From: CAYMUC01 sp964471865
GTDB lineage: Bacteria > Actinomycetota > Acidimicrobiia > Acidimicrobiales > Ilumatobacteraceae
Direction of reading: 5' to 3'
Length of the DNA: 53,772 nucleotides
NCBI GenBank assembly: GCA_964471865.1
Contig: CAYYHU010000012.1
Location: forward strand, 1 to 53,772
Shown in pieces: positions 41,063 through 49,729 of this stretch (positions within the stretch are counted from its first letter, which is position 1; every line of letters starts with the position of its first letter). The notes under the pieces were generated by a model, which saw only the letters and a list, made by a program, of their open reading frames with translations, was not told where the DNA came from and made no database searches. The position numbers and the translations under genes are program-made.

Positions 41063-41824
41063 TCAGTGCGGTGTCGTCGTCGAGGCGGGGTCGACCCCGG
41101 CGTCGTGGCGCGCGGCCATCCACCGTTGTTTCCATCGCGGTAATTCGCTGCGATCCCAGTTCGATACCGACGCATCAGCATGGTCCCGGTAGTAGCGGTC
41201 CTCCTCACTCAACGCGTTCGGATCGCTGTACCAGGGCAGGTGACGGGCCCGATAGGGGGCTCCGGTGCGCAGAGCCCGGTCCTCGCGCGCCCGGCGCCGC
41301 ATCGGGCGATACAGCGCGAATGTCGTGTCGACATCGGCGCGAAACACTCCTGGCGCGATCTCATCGGTCCAAAAGCGCGCTTCCCAGGATCGCACCGCCT
41401 CGGCCAAGGGATAGTGGTCGGGAAGGTCGTCGATTCGCAGACCCAAGCCGATCTTGTCGATCTCGGGATAGGTGGCGAGCAATCCGGCGAGATGGACCGT
41501 GGCATCGAGGGGACAATCCTCATCCGGGATCACATCGGGATCGCTCACGACATAGGCCCGGTCATGGGCGTGACGTTGCACCGCTCCGGTCAGCCATGGG
41601 GACCGATGTCCGACATTCGCCCCGGCATGCACCACCCGATGCGAGGTGGAGGCGAGGAACTCGACCATCGGCGTCCAACTCGACGCGTTGTCGATCAACC
41701 AGATCTCGTCGTGGCCGGCCGCTGTGAGCCAGTCGAGCAGCTCGAGCAGCGGTGTGAGGCGGTCGCGCACCGGGATGAACACCGGCACCTGATCCGGGCG
41801 TGCAACGCCGAGGCTGTCAGCCAC
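41063..41824 (-). CDS. Glycosyltransferase family 2-like protein
   Basis: 253 residues. VPVFIPVRDRLTPLLELLDWL, IDNASS, HAGANVGHRSPWL and the metal-binding motif VVSDPDVIPDEDCP mark a compact GT-A fold. It lacks C-terminal membrane segments. Its ATG overlaps the stop of the preceding coiled-coil gene by 8 bp. Convergent with wzm at 41024. Confidence 0.82.
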   Translation of the reverse strand: MADSLGVARPDQVPVFIPVRDRLTPLLELLDWLTAAGHDEIWLIDNASSWTPMVEFLASTSHRVVHAGANVGHRSPWLTGAVQRHAHDRAYVVSDPDVIPDEDCPLDATVHLAGLLATYPEIDKIGLGLRIDDLPDHYPLAEAVRSWEARFWTDEIAPGVFRADVDTTFALYRPMRRRAREDRALRTGAPYRARHLPWYSDPNALSEEDRYYRDHADASVSNWDRSELPRWKQRWMAARHDAGVDPASTTTPH

Positions 41825-42101
41825 GTCGCACTCGCAATCCGGTGATGCGCCGACGAATCCGACCCCACAGCGAACGCACAGGTGCCAAAGTGCGCATGAT
41901 CAACGTGGACCGCATCGCGTCCAGTTCGGCTTCGAGCGCATCGGCGCGCCGTTCCTGATCGACACCCGCCGAGACGGCCTCTTCCATCCATTCGAGGACC
42001 TCGAGCACTTTGAGCCGCAGCCGTTCGTTCTCGGCGTCGAGGCGAGCGATCAGGATCTCGGCTTCGACAAGAGCCTGTTGCAGATCCGAATCCGCGGTCA
42101 T
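41817..42101 (-). CDS. Small coiled-coil protein in glycosyltransferase operon
   Basis: 94 residues from the ATG at 42101, which overlaps the stop of the O-antigen-ligase gene (ATGA). An N-terminal coiled coil (LQQALVEAEILIARLDAENERLRLKVLEVLEWMEEAV, continuing to about residue 65) is followed by a basic amphipathic tail (TLAPVRSLWGRIRRRITGLRVRRG). It overlaps the GT2 gene downstream. The layout mirrors in reverse order the 34946 protein (basic segment, coiled coil), suggesting a membrane-attached partner of a glycosyltransferase. Confidence 0.65.
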   Translation of the reverse strand: MTADSDLQQALVEAEILIARLDAENERLRLKVLEVLEWMEEAVSAGVDQERRADALEAELDAMRSTLIMRTLAPVRSLWGRIRRRITGLRVRRG

Positions 42102-43408
42102 CGCCGCCCCAGTTCGGCTTGAACCGTCGCTGTCACGAACAGTGTCCACACCACCAGATTGGCACCGATGTACGTCTCACCGAGGTTGGCCGCCAACGTG
42201 AACGCGCTGAGTCCGACCGCGGCGAGAGCCATCGGATCGGCGCGTTCGATCACCCGGGAGGCCACCGCAACGACCCCGACCCCGATCACCACCCCCAGGA
42301 TCACCGCACCGAGGATGCTGGCTCCGACGAGGATTTCGAGATATCCCGAATGGGCTTCGTAGACGTCGCGGCCTCGCTCGACGAGACCGGCGCGCAACTC
42401 GGGATCGAACCACACCGCCATGAAGCCGAACCCGCCCACCGGACGTCGACTGAACGCGTCGAGAACCTCCGCCCAGATCTCGGTTCGACCCGAGAACGTC
42501 GGGGATCGACCCAGCAGATCGGTCAGCCAGGTCCGTGCCAGCACGGCGACGACGGCCGCAACGGCCGCGCCCCCGGAGACGAGGATCGCGATCCGCCGCC
42601 GAAGATCACGGCGGGGACCCGGCGTCGTGGCCATCGCCACCACCACGACCGCCACCAACGCGATGACGAGAGCGAAGGCCGGGGTGAGCGACCCGGCGCG
42701 CCACCAGACGGTGAGATCGACGACACCGCCCGCGACCACGACCACCACGGCAACGACATGGCGCCGATCACCGGTGCGCTTCAACCGTCGCACCATCTCG
42801 ACGGTCAGCAGCACCGAGGCCAACACCCCGATCGCGGCGACGGCACCCAGAGAGTTTCGATTGAAGTAGATCCCCGCGAGATCACCGTTGCGATCAGTGG
42901 CATAGCGCCAGTCACCAGCCCCGGCGATGAGGCTCGCTAGGACCCCGATGAGCATCGCGCTCCACAACGCTGCGAGGAAGCGGGCCGGATGGAAACGCGC
43001 TGCGGCAAGCGCAAACGCCGCTGTCCCGGCAGCGAGCATCACGCCTTGTTCGAGGGTACGTCGGGTCGCGATCGACCAGATCGACGACGCGATCAGCACC
43101 AGAACGAACACCGCCTGGGTGGTGACCACGGTGCGGGCATGAGTGAGCAGTCGATACCGAGCCGGCCAGGACACGGCGATCAGAGCGCCACAGACCGCGA
43201 GGAACGTGGCTTGCACCCATCGATCGTCGATGAAATCACGTCCTGGTCCGAGATCGGCGATCTCCACCCGGATCCGATACACCGGGCCTTTGGTGAACGC
43301 GAGCAACGCCACCACCAGGACCACGGTGGATATGTCCCGACGCCAGGACCAGGTCGGGGACGGTGATCGGGACGCCACGACTCCGAAGGTTGGCACAGCC
43401 CCAGCCAT
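42098..43408 (-). CDS. O-antigen ligase-like polysaccharide protein
   Basis: 436 residues with about ten hydrophobic segments. The large periplasmic loop region contains SGRTEIWAEVLDAFSRRPVGGFGFMAVWFDPEL and AHSGYLEILVGASILGAVILGVVIG, the wzy_C/WaaL-type signature (an Arg near SGR and a His in AHSGYLE). Such proteins polymerise or attach lipid-linked glycans on the outer side of the membrane. First gene of a three-gene minus-strand run; divergent from the polyprenyl phosphate sugar transferase with only 30 bp between start codons. Confidence 0.88.
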   Translation of the reverse strand: MAGAVPTFGVVASRSPSPTWSWRRDISTVVLVVALLAFTKGPVYRIRVEIADLGPGRDFIDDRWVQATFLAVCGALIAVSWPARYRLLTHARTVVTTQAVFVLVLIASSIWSIATRRTLEQGVMLAAGTAAFALAAARFHPARFLAALWSAMLIGVLASLIAGAGDWRYATDRNGDLAGIYFNRNSLGAVAAIGVLASVLLTVEMVRRLKRTGDRRHVVAVVVVVAGGVVDLTVWWRAGSLTPAFALVIALVAVVVVAMATTPGPRRDLRRRIAILVSGGAAVAAVVAVLARTWLTDLLGRSPTFSGRTEIWAEVLDAFSRRPVGGFGFMAVWFDPELRAGLVERGRDVYEAHSGYLEILVGASILGAVILGVVIGVGVVAVASRVIERADPMALAAVGLSAFTLAANLGETYIGANLVVWTLFVTATVQAELGRR

Positions 43409-43438
43409 CGCGGGTGGCTTGGTACGATTCGCCCGCCC

Positions 43439-44809
43439 ATGGACACCACCGGTCCCACCCGGGGATCCCCCGATTGGCTCGCACGACGCGTGTCGCCACG
43501 CCTGATCCCGTTATGGCGTCGCGGCTTTCGCTTCTTGTTCGTTCTCGATGCTGTCGCGTTGTACGCGTCGATGGTTGCGATCAACGCGATCCGCTTCGGA
43601 ACCGACTGGCCGACGTATCCCCTGTCGCATTATCTGGTCGGTTTCTCGATCGCGACGGGCATCCATCTCGTCGTGGGCTACCTGACCGGCCTCTACGAAC
43701 GCGAACCGCGGCTGGGTCATCGCGCCTGGCTGCCCCGCGTGATGCTCGCCACCGGCATCGGTATCGGCGTTCAAGGTGTCGCCTTCGTGGTTCTCGACCG
43801 GTATCTGATGCCTCGGCTGAACCTGGTGGTCCTCGGGGTCGTGGCGAGTGCGGTTCTGACGGCGAACCGCACGCTGTCGCGACGCCTCACCCGCTGGTAT
43901 CAAGGTCCACCGGCAGTCGCGCTGATCGGTCCCTCCGATGTCGTTGCGGCCACCCGGGACCAACTGGCTCGAAGCGATGCCGCAGCCGTCGTCGTCGCCA
44001 CGGCATCCGATACCGCCGATCTCGTCGGTCTCGTGAAGCGATCCGGCGCCACCGACGTCCTACTGCTCGACGTGGACGCCTTCGGACGGGTGTTTCCTGA
44101 ACCCTTGAGCACCTGTGAAGCCGCGGGGGTCGGTTTTCTCCAACGGGTGGGCGCTCAAGAAACCCTGCTCGGGTTGCAGTCGGTGCGCGAGGTCGCCGGA
44201 ATGCCCTTCGTGCGGCTTCGCACTCACACCCTCGCAGCACATCAGGTGCGCCTGAAACGCCTGCTCGATCTCGCCCTGGCCGCCGTCACCGCCCCGGTGT
44301 GGATTCCGATGCTGGTGCTCACGGCGCTGTATGTGCGCCTGCGAGCGGGGTCCCCGGTGTTGTATCGCCAGGTCCGGGTCGGCCGTGAAGGGCGCTTGTT
44401 CACACTCATCAAGTTCCGCACGATGGTGCGCGATGCCGAAACCAGCGGTGCGGTGCTCGCATCGACCCGGGATCCTCGCGTCGTGACCGGTCTGGGTTGG
44501 ATGCGTTCCACCCGTCTCGATGAACTTCCCCAGATGATCAACGTTCTACGAGGCGACATGTCACTGGTCGGGCCTCGGCCTGAACGTCCCGAATTCACCG
44601 ACCGTCTCGCTCGGGAGATTCCCGGATACGAACGCCGCCATGAACTGCGGCCCGGGCTCACCGGTCTCGCTCAGGTCAACGGACGCTATGACACCGACGC
44701 GGCGTTCAAAGTCGGCCACGATCTGCAATACCTCGTCAACTGGTCCCCCGCGCTCGATGTGTCGATTCTCGTGCGCACGATCTGGGTGGTGCTCGCTCGC
44801 CGTGTCTGA
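43439..44809 (+). CDS. Polyprenyl-phosphate sugar phosphotransferase (initiating enzyme)
   Basis: 456 residues of the WbaP/CpsE type. The N-terminus has about five membrane helices and a nucleotide-binding-like middle domain (about 150-255). The C-terminal catalytic domain (about 265-456) shows the usual sequence RLKRLLDLALAAVTAPVWIP, then FTLIKFRTMVRDAE, STRLDELPQMINVLRGDMSLVGPRPERPEF and RPGLTGLAQVNGRY. It moves a sugar-1-phosphate from a UDP-sugar to undecaprenyl phosphate, the first step of glycan assembly. The stop overlaps the GTG of the next GT2. Confidence 0.93.
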   Translation: MDTTGPTRGSPDWLARRVSPRLIPLWRRGFRFLFVLDAVALYASMVAINAIRFGTDWPTYPLSHYLVGFSIATGIHLVVGYLTGLYEREPRLGHRAWLPRVMLATGIGIGVQGVAFVVLDRYLMPRLNLVVLGVVASAVLTANRTLSRRLTRWYQGPPAVALIGPSDVVAATRDQLARSDAAAVVVATASDTADLVGLVKRSGATDVLLLDVDAFGRVFPEPLSTCEAAGVGFLQRVGAQETLLGLQSVREVAGMPFVRLRTHTLAAHQVRLKRLLDLALAAVTAPVWIPMLVLTALYVRLRAGSPVLYRQVRVGREGRLFTLIKFRTMVRDAETSGAVLASTRDPRVVTGLGWMRSTRLDELPQMINVLRGDMSLVGPRPERPEFTDRLAREIPGYERRHELRPGLTGLAQVNGRYDTDAAFKVGHDLQYLVNWSPALDVSILVRTIWVVLARRV

Positions 44810-45887
44810 TCCCGTCGAGTCGTCGATGTCACCCACCGCCACCGACGGGCCGCTCGAGGCCGAATGGCCAGCAGTGGCCGTGGTGATGCCGATCCGCAAC
44901 GAGGCCACCCATCTCGAGGCCGCGATCACCGCGATTCTGGATCAGCACTATCGGGGACCACTCGAGATCTGCCTCGCGGTCGCCCCATCAGACGATGACA
45001 CCGACACCATCGCGGCCGAACTCGCCGCTCGCGATCCCCGTATCACCGTGGTCGCGAATCCTGCGGGTATCACCCCGGCCGGTCTCAACACCGCAATTGC
45101 CGCGACCACGGCTGGAATCCTGGTGCGCGTCGACGGTCACGCACGGCTCTCCCCCGGCTACATCACCCGGGCCGTGGAAACTCTGGCCCGCACCGGTGCT
45201 GTCAACGTCGGCGGTGTGCAACGGGCCGTGGGCACGACGCCGATGCAACGCGCGATCGCTACGGCGACGACGTCGCCCTTGGGGGTCGGGGGCGCCCGGT
45301 TCCATCTCGGAGGCGTCGAGGGTCCCGTCGACACCGTCTATCTCGGAGTGTTTCGACGCGAAGCTCTCGAGGCCGTCGGTGGTTTCGACGAGACCTTGAT
45401 CCGCAATCAGGACTACGAGTTGAACATCCGCCTGCGCGAGGCCGGCGGAACCGTGTGGTTCGATCCCGAACTCGACGTCGAGTACCGGCCGCGACCGAGC
45501 CTGGGATCGTTGGCTCGCCAATATGCCCAGTACGGGGCGTGGAAACGCCATGTTCTGGGTCTGCATCCCCGCTCACTGCGGCCACGGCAGGCTGCGCCTC
45601 CGCTCGCAACAGCGGCGATCGCCCTTTCGCTGCTCGCTGCGATCCGTCGACCTCGGGTCCTGATCGTTCCCCTCGGCTACCTCTTGGCGCTCGTGATCGG
45701 CTCGACGCTCACCTCCCGATCCTCTCGACGCTCCGACCCCGTCACCGACACCCCCGACGCACCCCCGAGTCTCACCCCCACGTGGGGAGACATCCTGCGC
45801 CTCACCGCGGCACTTGCGACGATGCATCTGTCATGGGGGGTCGGCTTCTTCATCGGTGGTCCACTGCGGCGCTCGACGGGCCGTTAG
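44802..45887 (+). CDS. Glycosyltransferase family 2 (ExoA-like)
   Basis: 361 residues from the GTG at 44802, which overlaps the preceding stop; an ATG at 44826 is also possible. VAVVMPIRNEATHLEAAITAILDQHY, VRVDGHARLSPGY (D-x-D-like) and IRNQDYELNIRLREAGGTVWFDPEL match succinoglycan ExoA-type transferases. C-terminal hydrophobic helices at about 260-300 and 330-350 anchor it to the membrane. Confidence 0.88.
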   Translation: MSDPVESSMSPTATDGPLEAEWPAVAVVMPIRNEATHLEAAITAILDQHYRGPLEICLAVAPSDDDTDTIAAELAARDPRITVVANPAGITPAGLNTAIAATTAGILVRVDGHARLSPGYITRAVETLARTGAVNVGGVQRAVGTTPMQRAIATATTSPLGVGGARFHLGGVEGPVDTVYLGVFRREALEAVGGFDETLIRNQDYELNIRLREAGGTVWFDPELDVEYRPRPSLGSLARQYAQYGAWKRHVLGLHPRSLRPRQAAPPLATAAIALSLLAAIRRPRVLIVPLGYLLALVIGSTLTSRSSRRSDPVTDTPDAPPSLTPTWGDILRLTAALATMHLSWGVGFFIGGPLRRSTGR

Positions 45888-45901
45888 GGTTCGATCCCGC
45901 C

Positions 45902-46771
45902 ATGGCTGCGTCCCCTCTGACCCCTGCCACCGCGGAACCCGGTGTCGAACGGGACGCGGACGGTCTCATCACTCTCGGCGGCCCTCCTCCGCCCACACGG
46001 GCGCTCGTCGAGATCTGGAACCGGCGGTATTTCGCATCGGCTCTGGCCCGATCCGAGGTCCGCTCCGCGAATCTGGGAACCCTGCTCGGTCAGACCTGGC
46101 AGGTACTCAACCCGGCGTTCATGATCGCGGTGTACTTCGTGATCTTCGGTCTCGTCCTCGACGCTCGACGCGGCGTCGAGCATTACGTGACATTCCTCGT
46201 GGCGGGGGTGATCGTGTTTCGCTTCGCCCAGTCCACGATCACCGGATGCGCATCGAGTCTGGCTCGCAACCTGGGGCTGCTGCGCTCGTTGCAGTTCCCC
46301 CGGTCACTGATCCCGATCGCTCAGATGCTCGAACAGCTCTACGCGTTGATCCCCGGTCTCGCTCTCGTGTTGATCGTCGCGGCGATCGACGGAGTGCGTC
46401 CAGGACTCGAACTTTTGGCACTGCCAATCGTGTTGGCGGCGACCGCGGCGTTCACCCTCGGTCTCGGCTTCGCAACGGCGCGGGCTGCGACCACGGTTCC
46501 CGATCTCGTGCAGATCATGCCGCACGCGTTCCGAGTCCTGTTGTACATCTCCGGGGTGCTCTTCAGCGTCGACGCGTTCATCGAGACCGACTGGATCCGC
46601 TCCTTGTTCGCTCTCAACCCGTTCTACGCGGCGATCACGGCAGCTCGATGGTCGATTCTCGGTATCGAGACGTCACCGGCGGTGGCGCTCAGCCTGATCG
46701 TCTGGTCACTCGGGGCCCTCGGTTCGGGTTGGTGGTGGTTTCGCCGAGGCGAACACCGCTACGGAGCGTGA
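45902..46771 (+). CDS. Second polysaccharide ABC exporter permease (Wzm/TagG-like)
   Basis: 289 residues from the ATG at 45902. After a 35-residue polar N-terminus comes the amphipathic entry LVEIWNRRYFASALARSEVRSANLGTLLGQTWQVLNPAF, and six hydrophobic segments follow. The ABC2 export fold is clear, but the sequence differs clearly from the permease at 40200. Its stop overlaps the GTG of the ATPase gene. The open frame extends to 45455 only as a shadow of the GT2 gene. Confidence 0.88.
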   Translation: MAASPLTPATAEPGVERDADGLITLGGPPPPTRALVEIWNRRYFASALARSEVRSANLGTLLGQTWQVLNPAFMIAVYFVIFGLVLDARRGVEHYVTFLVAGVIVFRFAQSTITGCASSLARNLGLLRSLQFPRSLIPIAQMLEQLYALIPGLALVLIVAAIDGVRPGLELLALPIVLAATAAFTLGLGFATARAATTVPDLVQIMPHAFRVLLYISGVLFSVDAFIETDWIRSLFALNPFYAAITAARWSILGIETSPAVALSLIVWSLGALGSGWWWFRRGEHRYGA

Positions 46772-47568
46772 GGGCCTGGGATATGGACGACACGAGCGAA
46801 CTCGAACCCTGGGATGCGATCCCGCCCGAGGATCGGGCCCTCGTCGTCGATGTCGACGACGTCCACGTCGTCTACCGAGTGCATGCCGATGTGAAAGCGA
46901 GTCTGAAATCGCGCCTTGCGCGATCTTCGGGATCACGAACCCGGCGGGTTCACGCCGTGCGCGGGGTCTCGTTCGCGCTACGTGAAGGAGATTCCCTCGG
47001 CATCGTCGGCGCCAACGGTTCGGGGAAATCGACCTTGCTCGCAGCGTTGACCGGCTTGTTGCCCATCGAATCCGGCCGGATCCGGGTCCGGACCCGGCCC
47101 GTGCTTCTCGGGGTCGGAGCCGCACTGCGACCCCAGATGTCAGGCCGACGCAATATCGAACTGGGCTGTCTCGCCATGGGAATGCATCCCGATGAGATCG
47201 CCTCACGCTCCGATGAGATCATCGAGTTCGCCGGACTCGCCGAGTTCATCGACCTACCACTCAGCGCCTACTCCTCGGGTATGCGAGCCCGACTGGCCTT
47301 CTCGATCGCCACGGTCACCACTCCCGACATCCTCCTCATCGACGAGGCCCTCGCCGTGGGCGATGAAGAGTTCCGATTGCGTTCGGGCCGGCGTATCGCC
47401 GACATTCGCCGGGCCTCGGGAGCAGTGATCCTGGTCTCACACAGCCCCAAAGAGATCCGGGCCTCATGCAACCGAGTGATCTGGATGGACCGCGGAGTCG
47501 TCGTCGACGACGGCCCACCGTCTCGGGTGGTGGACGCCTATCTCGCCGCTCAACGACAGGACTCCTGA
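46768..47568 (+). CDS. Second polysaccharide ABC exporter ATPase (short, no C-terminal domain)
   Basis: 266 residues from the GTG at 46768 (overlapping the permease stop); an ATG five codons on (46783) is an alternative. Walker A GANGSGKST, signature YSSGMRAR, Walker B ILLIDEALAVGDEEF and His in LVSHSPKE are present. Unlike the ATPase at 38855, it ends right after the nucleotide-binding domain, as in TagH-like or chain-length-coupled exporters that do not recognise a capped polymer end. It pairs with the permease at 45902. Confidence 0.9.
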   Translation: MRAWDMDDTSELEPWDAIPPEDRALVVDVDDVHVVYRVHADVKASLKSRLARSSGSRTRRVHAVRGVSFALREGDSLGIVGANGSGKSTLLAALTGLLPIESGRIRVRTRPVLLGVGAALRPQMSGRRNIELGCLAMGMHPDEIASRSDEIIEFAGLAEFIDLPLSAYSSGMRARLAFSIATVTTPDILLIDEALAVGDEEFRLRSGRRIADIRRASGAVILVSHSPKEIRASCNRVIWMDRGVVVDDGPPSRVVDAYLAAQRQDS

Positions 47569-47677
47569 CCCGGCACGACCACGGCTCGTGGAGTCCCGGG
47601 CCCCAGATCATCGTGCGCCTCAGGGCGGCAGCGACGGGTTTCCACCCCGAGTCGCCATCCTGGAACCGCCAACGCGC

Positions 47678-47746
47678 TGCAGACGTTGCAGTGCAGCGGT
47701 TGCATACATTGTAGTGTAGAGGGTGCATATTCTGTAGTGTCTGTGC
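47678..47746 (+). repeat. Three abutting 23-nt direct repeats touching the ATPase start codon
   Basis: Units at 47678-47700, 47701-47723 and 47724-47746 align without gaps: each begins TGCA (TGCAGACGTTG, TGCATACATTG, TGCATATTCTG) and carries AGTG at unit positions 13-16. The array ends one base before the ATG at 47748. It is more AT-rich than its surroundings. It could be an operator for autoregulation, with a transcript starting in or near it. I cannot place -35 and -10 elements confidently. Confidence 0.8.
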
Positions 47747-47747
47747 G

Positions 47748-49031
47748 ATGAAGCCGGGGGTCGACTTCCGCAACGGCTACCGCCGGCGGGTGGTCGACGA
47801 TGAACTCGACGAACTCCTCGCCCAGTTGCCGGCGATCCTGCTCGATGGCCTCAAGGGTGTCGGAAAGACAGCAACAGCGCAACGCCGGTGCGTCACGCAA
47901 CGTCACCTGGATGACGAGGCGACCTCGACAGTGGTTGCGGCCGATCCGCGAGTGATTCTGGCCGATGAAGCGCCTGTGCTTCTCGATGAATGGCATCGCG
48001 TTCGATCGGTGTGGGACGTGGTGCGCCGAGCAGTCGATACATCGCCCCGTGCCGGTCGGTTTCTCCTCACCGGATCCCTGCCCGATGCCAGCAGCCATTC
48101 GGGGGCCGGGAGGATCACCTCTGTTCGCATGCGCCCACTCACACTCGAGGAACGAGGCTGTGCGACCCCAACCGTATCCCTGAGAGCGCTCATGGCCGGT
48201 GAGGCAACCGTCGCCGGGCGCAGCGACATCGACCTCGCCGGGTACGTTGCTGAGATCATCCTTGGAGGCTTGCCTGGTCTACGACACTTGTCCGGGCGCG
48301 CTCACACTGTCGCGCTGGACGGGTATCTGAACCAGATCGCCGAACACGATCTACCGACAGCCGGCTTCGCAGTTCGACATCCGGCAACCGTCCTCGCCTG
48401 GCTTCGGGCCTATGCGGCCGCCACGGGAACGACCGCGTCATGGGAGAAGATCCGCGGCGCCGCGACAGCGAGTACGGATGCCATCCCCGCGAGAACGACG
48501 ACGCAGCCGTACATCGAATTGCTGACCGCTCTGCGCATTCTCGACCCGGTACCGGCATGGACACCCTCGACGAACCGCTTCGCCGGGTTGGTCGCCGCAC
48601 CGAAGCACCATCTCGCCGATCCAGCACTTGCTGGTCGTCTCCTCAAGACGAGTGTCGACCAACTGCTCAGCGGTGCGGCTCCCGAACCGGTCGTGGGGCG
48701 ACAGGGCGGACTCTTGGGGGGACTGTTCGAGTCACTCGTCGCGCTCACTCTCCGGGTCGCTGCCCAACATGGGGGTGCCGAGGTCTTTCATCTGCGGACT
48801 CAGGGAGGCCGGCACGAAGTCGACTTCATCATCGAGGGACCCTCGGGCGTCGTCGGCATCGAAGCGAAACTCTCGGGCAGCGTCCATGATCACGATGTGC
48901 GCCATCTTCTCTGGCTGCGCGATCGACTCGGCGATCGCTGCGCTGACACCGTCGTGATCCACACCGGTCCTGAGGCCTATCGCCGCCCCGACGGTGTGGC
49001 CGTCATACCGCTCGCGCTTGTCGGCCCCTAG
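47748..49031 (+). CDS. AAA-type ATPase with DUF4143 domain
   Basis: 427 residues. N-terminal ATPase (about 1-190): Walker A GLKGVGKT (34-41) and a Walker B-like VLLDEWHRV, then RFLLTGSLPD (sensor-1-like). C-terminal DUF4143 region: LPTAGFAVRHPATVLAWLRAYAAATG, APKHHLADPALAGRLL, GGLFESLVALTLR, and at the end GRHEVDFIIEGPSGVVGIEAKLS, whose D and E-x-K resemble a PD-(D/E)xK nuclease core. Such proteins are scattered accessory genes of uncertain function. Three 23-nt repeats end just upstream, and no ribosome-binding site is visible, so translation may be leaderless. Confidence 0.85.
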   Translation: MKPGVDFRNGYRRRVVDDELDELLAQLPAILLDGLKGVGKTATAQRRCVTQRHLDDEATSTVVAADPRVILADEAPVLLDEWHRVRSVWDVVRRAVDTSPRAGRFLLTGSLPDASSHSGAGRITSVRMRPLTLEERGCATPTVSLRALMAGEATVAGRSDIDLAGYVAEIILGGLPGLRHLSGRAHTVALDGYLNQIAEHDLPTAGFAVRHPATVLAWLRAYAAATGTTASWEKIRGAATASTDAIPARTTTQPYIELLTALRILDPVPAWTPSTNRFAGLVAAPKHHLADPALAGRLLKTSVDQLLSGAAPEPVVGRQGGLLGGLFESLVALTLRVAAQHGGAEVFHLRTQGGRHEVDFIIEGPSGVVGIEAKLSGSVHDHDVRHLLWLRDRLGDRCADTVVIHTGPEAYRRPDGVAVIPLALVGP

Positions 49032-49450
49032 CCAGTCCCGACGGGTTGAGTTCGGCACCACGGTGAGAGAGCTGGCGGCAAGGGGGTCCCACATCTGAGT
49101 GCGGTGGGCGCTGGCAGAGGGCACACCGAACGACGTGGGCGGTACAAGGTCTGGGCGACGCAACCGTGTCCCAGCTGCGACGTGCTTCGAGCATCCTGGC
49201 TCGAAGGTGACGGCTGACGGGAGGTTCTCGACTGCGCCGGGGCGTCGGCGCGCAGAGAACCATGCGCCCTCGACACCTGGCATGACATCGTCGCCGAGCT
49301 TGCCCTCGCCGACCTGGACCGGCCCGGGCAGCGTCACAGTTCCAGCGCACGAGCGGCACGGCAACCGGTACCGGCAGGCACAACATCTGGACCGAAAGCG
49401 GCGTCGATCAGCGAAGCGTCCTGTGGCACGAGCGCTCGACATCGTTGTTG
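49032..49450. other. 419-bp stretch without a supported gene
   Basis: Short open frames exist on both strands but none combines a start, a ribosome-binding site and a recognisable domain. One plus-strand frame around 49105-49215 reads YKVWATQPCPSCDVLRASWL before a stop, a fragment with C-x2-C that could be a remnant of a zinc-binding protein. The stretch is probably decayed accessory DNA or the end of a transferred module. Confidence 0.4.
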
Positions 49451-49729
49451 TCACCGCCGTCGGTAGACGTCGCCTCGGTGTTCGATCCTCAAGACGATGA
49501 CCTCGCGGGCGTCGTCGTCGATCCGGTACAACACTCTATACGTGCCTCGTCGGGCACTGTGCACGCCGGCCAGTTCGTTGCGGAGTGCTCGGCCCACACG
49601 GTGTGGGTTCTCGATGAGCGGTCCGGTCACGAAATCGATCACGGCGGTTGCGATCGATTCGGGGAGGTCGTGCGCGATCGCTCGGGCTGCAGGCCGGGCG
49701 AGAACGAGCTCGTATGGCTCGTCCGCCAT
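49451..49729 (-). CDS. RelE/ParE-family toxin of a toxin-antitoxin system
   Basis: 92 residues with the fold order of RelE proteins: YELVLARPAARAIAHDLPESIATAVIDFV (two helices), then NPHRVGRALRNELAGVHSARRGTYRVLYRIDDDAREVIVLRIEHRGDVYRR. The R-x-G-x-Y-R-V-L-Y-R-I strand and the terminal H-R-x-D-V-Y are characteristic. RelE toxins cleave mRNA on the ribosome. Its ATG overlaps the antitoxin stop (TGATG). Confidence 0.93.
   Translation of the reverse strand: MADEPYELVLARPAARAIAHDLPESIATAVIDFVTGPLIENPHRVGRALRNELAGVHSARRGTYRVLYRIDDDAREVIVLRIEHRGDVYRRR

Noticed and set aside
47579..47591. CCACG-GCT-CGTGG hairpin after the second exporter ATPase
   Set aside because: A 5-bp stem with a 3-base loop is common by chance here and has no T-tract.
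49099..49500. Open frame of 133 codons on the plus strand
   Set aside because: No domain, no ribosome-binding site, and it runs into the antisense of the RelE toxin; best left as unsupported.
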